A DNA stretch of 5,311 nt from Bacteroidaceae bacterium. Its GTDB lineage: Bacteria; Bacteroidota; Bacteroidia; Bacteroidales; Bacteroidaceae. Location: the NCBI GenBank assembly GCA_900769765.1, contig CAAGHW010000021.1:1-5311 (forward strand). The letters run 5' to 3'. The notes under the pieces are model-generated. The model saw nothing but the letters and a program-made list of their open reading frames with translations, ran no database searches and was not told the origin of the DNA. The position numbers and the translations under genes were made by a program. This document shows, piece by piece, positions 5,290 through 5,311 of the stretch; position 1 is the stretch's first letter; every line of letters begins with the position of its first letter.

Positions 5290-5311
5290 AAAATCAGTAC
5301 CTTAGACATCC

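Overview
This is a 5.3-kb piece of a Bacteroidota chromosome, most likely from a gut Bacteroidales (Bacteroides/Prevotella-like). The evidence is moderate base composition with A/T-rich intergenic DNA, promoters of the TAnnTTTG / TTTG type, no clear Shine-Dalgarno sequences, and gene families common in that group (Bacteroides-type FucP, an M64 lipoprotein, a fucose/rhamnose mutarotase). There is no sign of mobile DNA, rRNA, tRNA or CRISPR. Every gene resembles a known family.

Layout. (1) Positions 1-1779, minus strand: a tightly packed unit, read from right to left, of a SPOR-domain lipoprotein, a RhaM-family sugar mutarotase and the L-fucose permease FucP. FucP runs off the left edge, so its C-terminal third is missing. 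(2) Positions 1780-1944: a divergent A/T-rich promoter region with Bacteroides-type promoter boxes on both strands. (3) Positions 1945-4232, plus strand: a secreted M64-family zinc metallopeptidase lipoprotein, then a class B J-domain co-chaperone (CbpA/DnaJ type). (4) Positions 4233-4268: a short convergent junction next to a hairpin terminator. (5) Positions 4269-5289, minus strand: a DUF456 membrane protein followed by a TspO/MBR membrane protein.

The left unit probably brings fucose (or a related 6-deoxyhexose) into the cell and interconverts its anomers. The SPOR lipoprotein in the same transcript is a functional outlier. The M64 peptidase and the chaperone have no obvious functional link and are joined only by orientation and a 62-nt gap. 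The two right-hand genes both encode small integral membrane proteins.

The least expected signals are RNA-level. A 46-nt imperfect hairpin (19 pairs, a 2x2 U/U internal loop and one bulged A) encloses the start codon of the J-domain chaperone gene, an architecture that would suit a translational thermosensor. A 17-bp hairpin ends 10 nt before the tspO start; its one imperfect position is a G-U wobble on the transcribed strand but a C/A mismatch on the other strand. Both are read directly from the sequence; their functions are inference.
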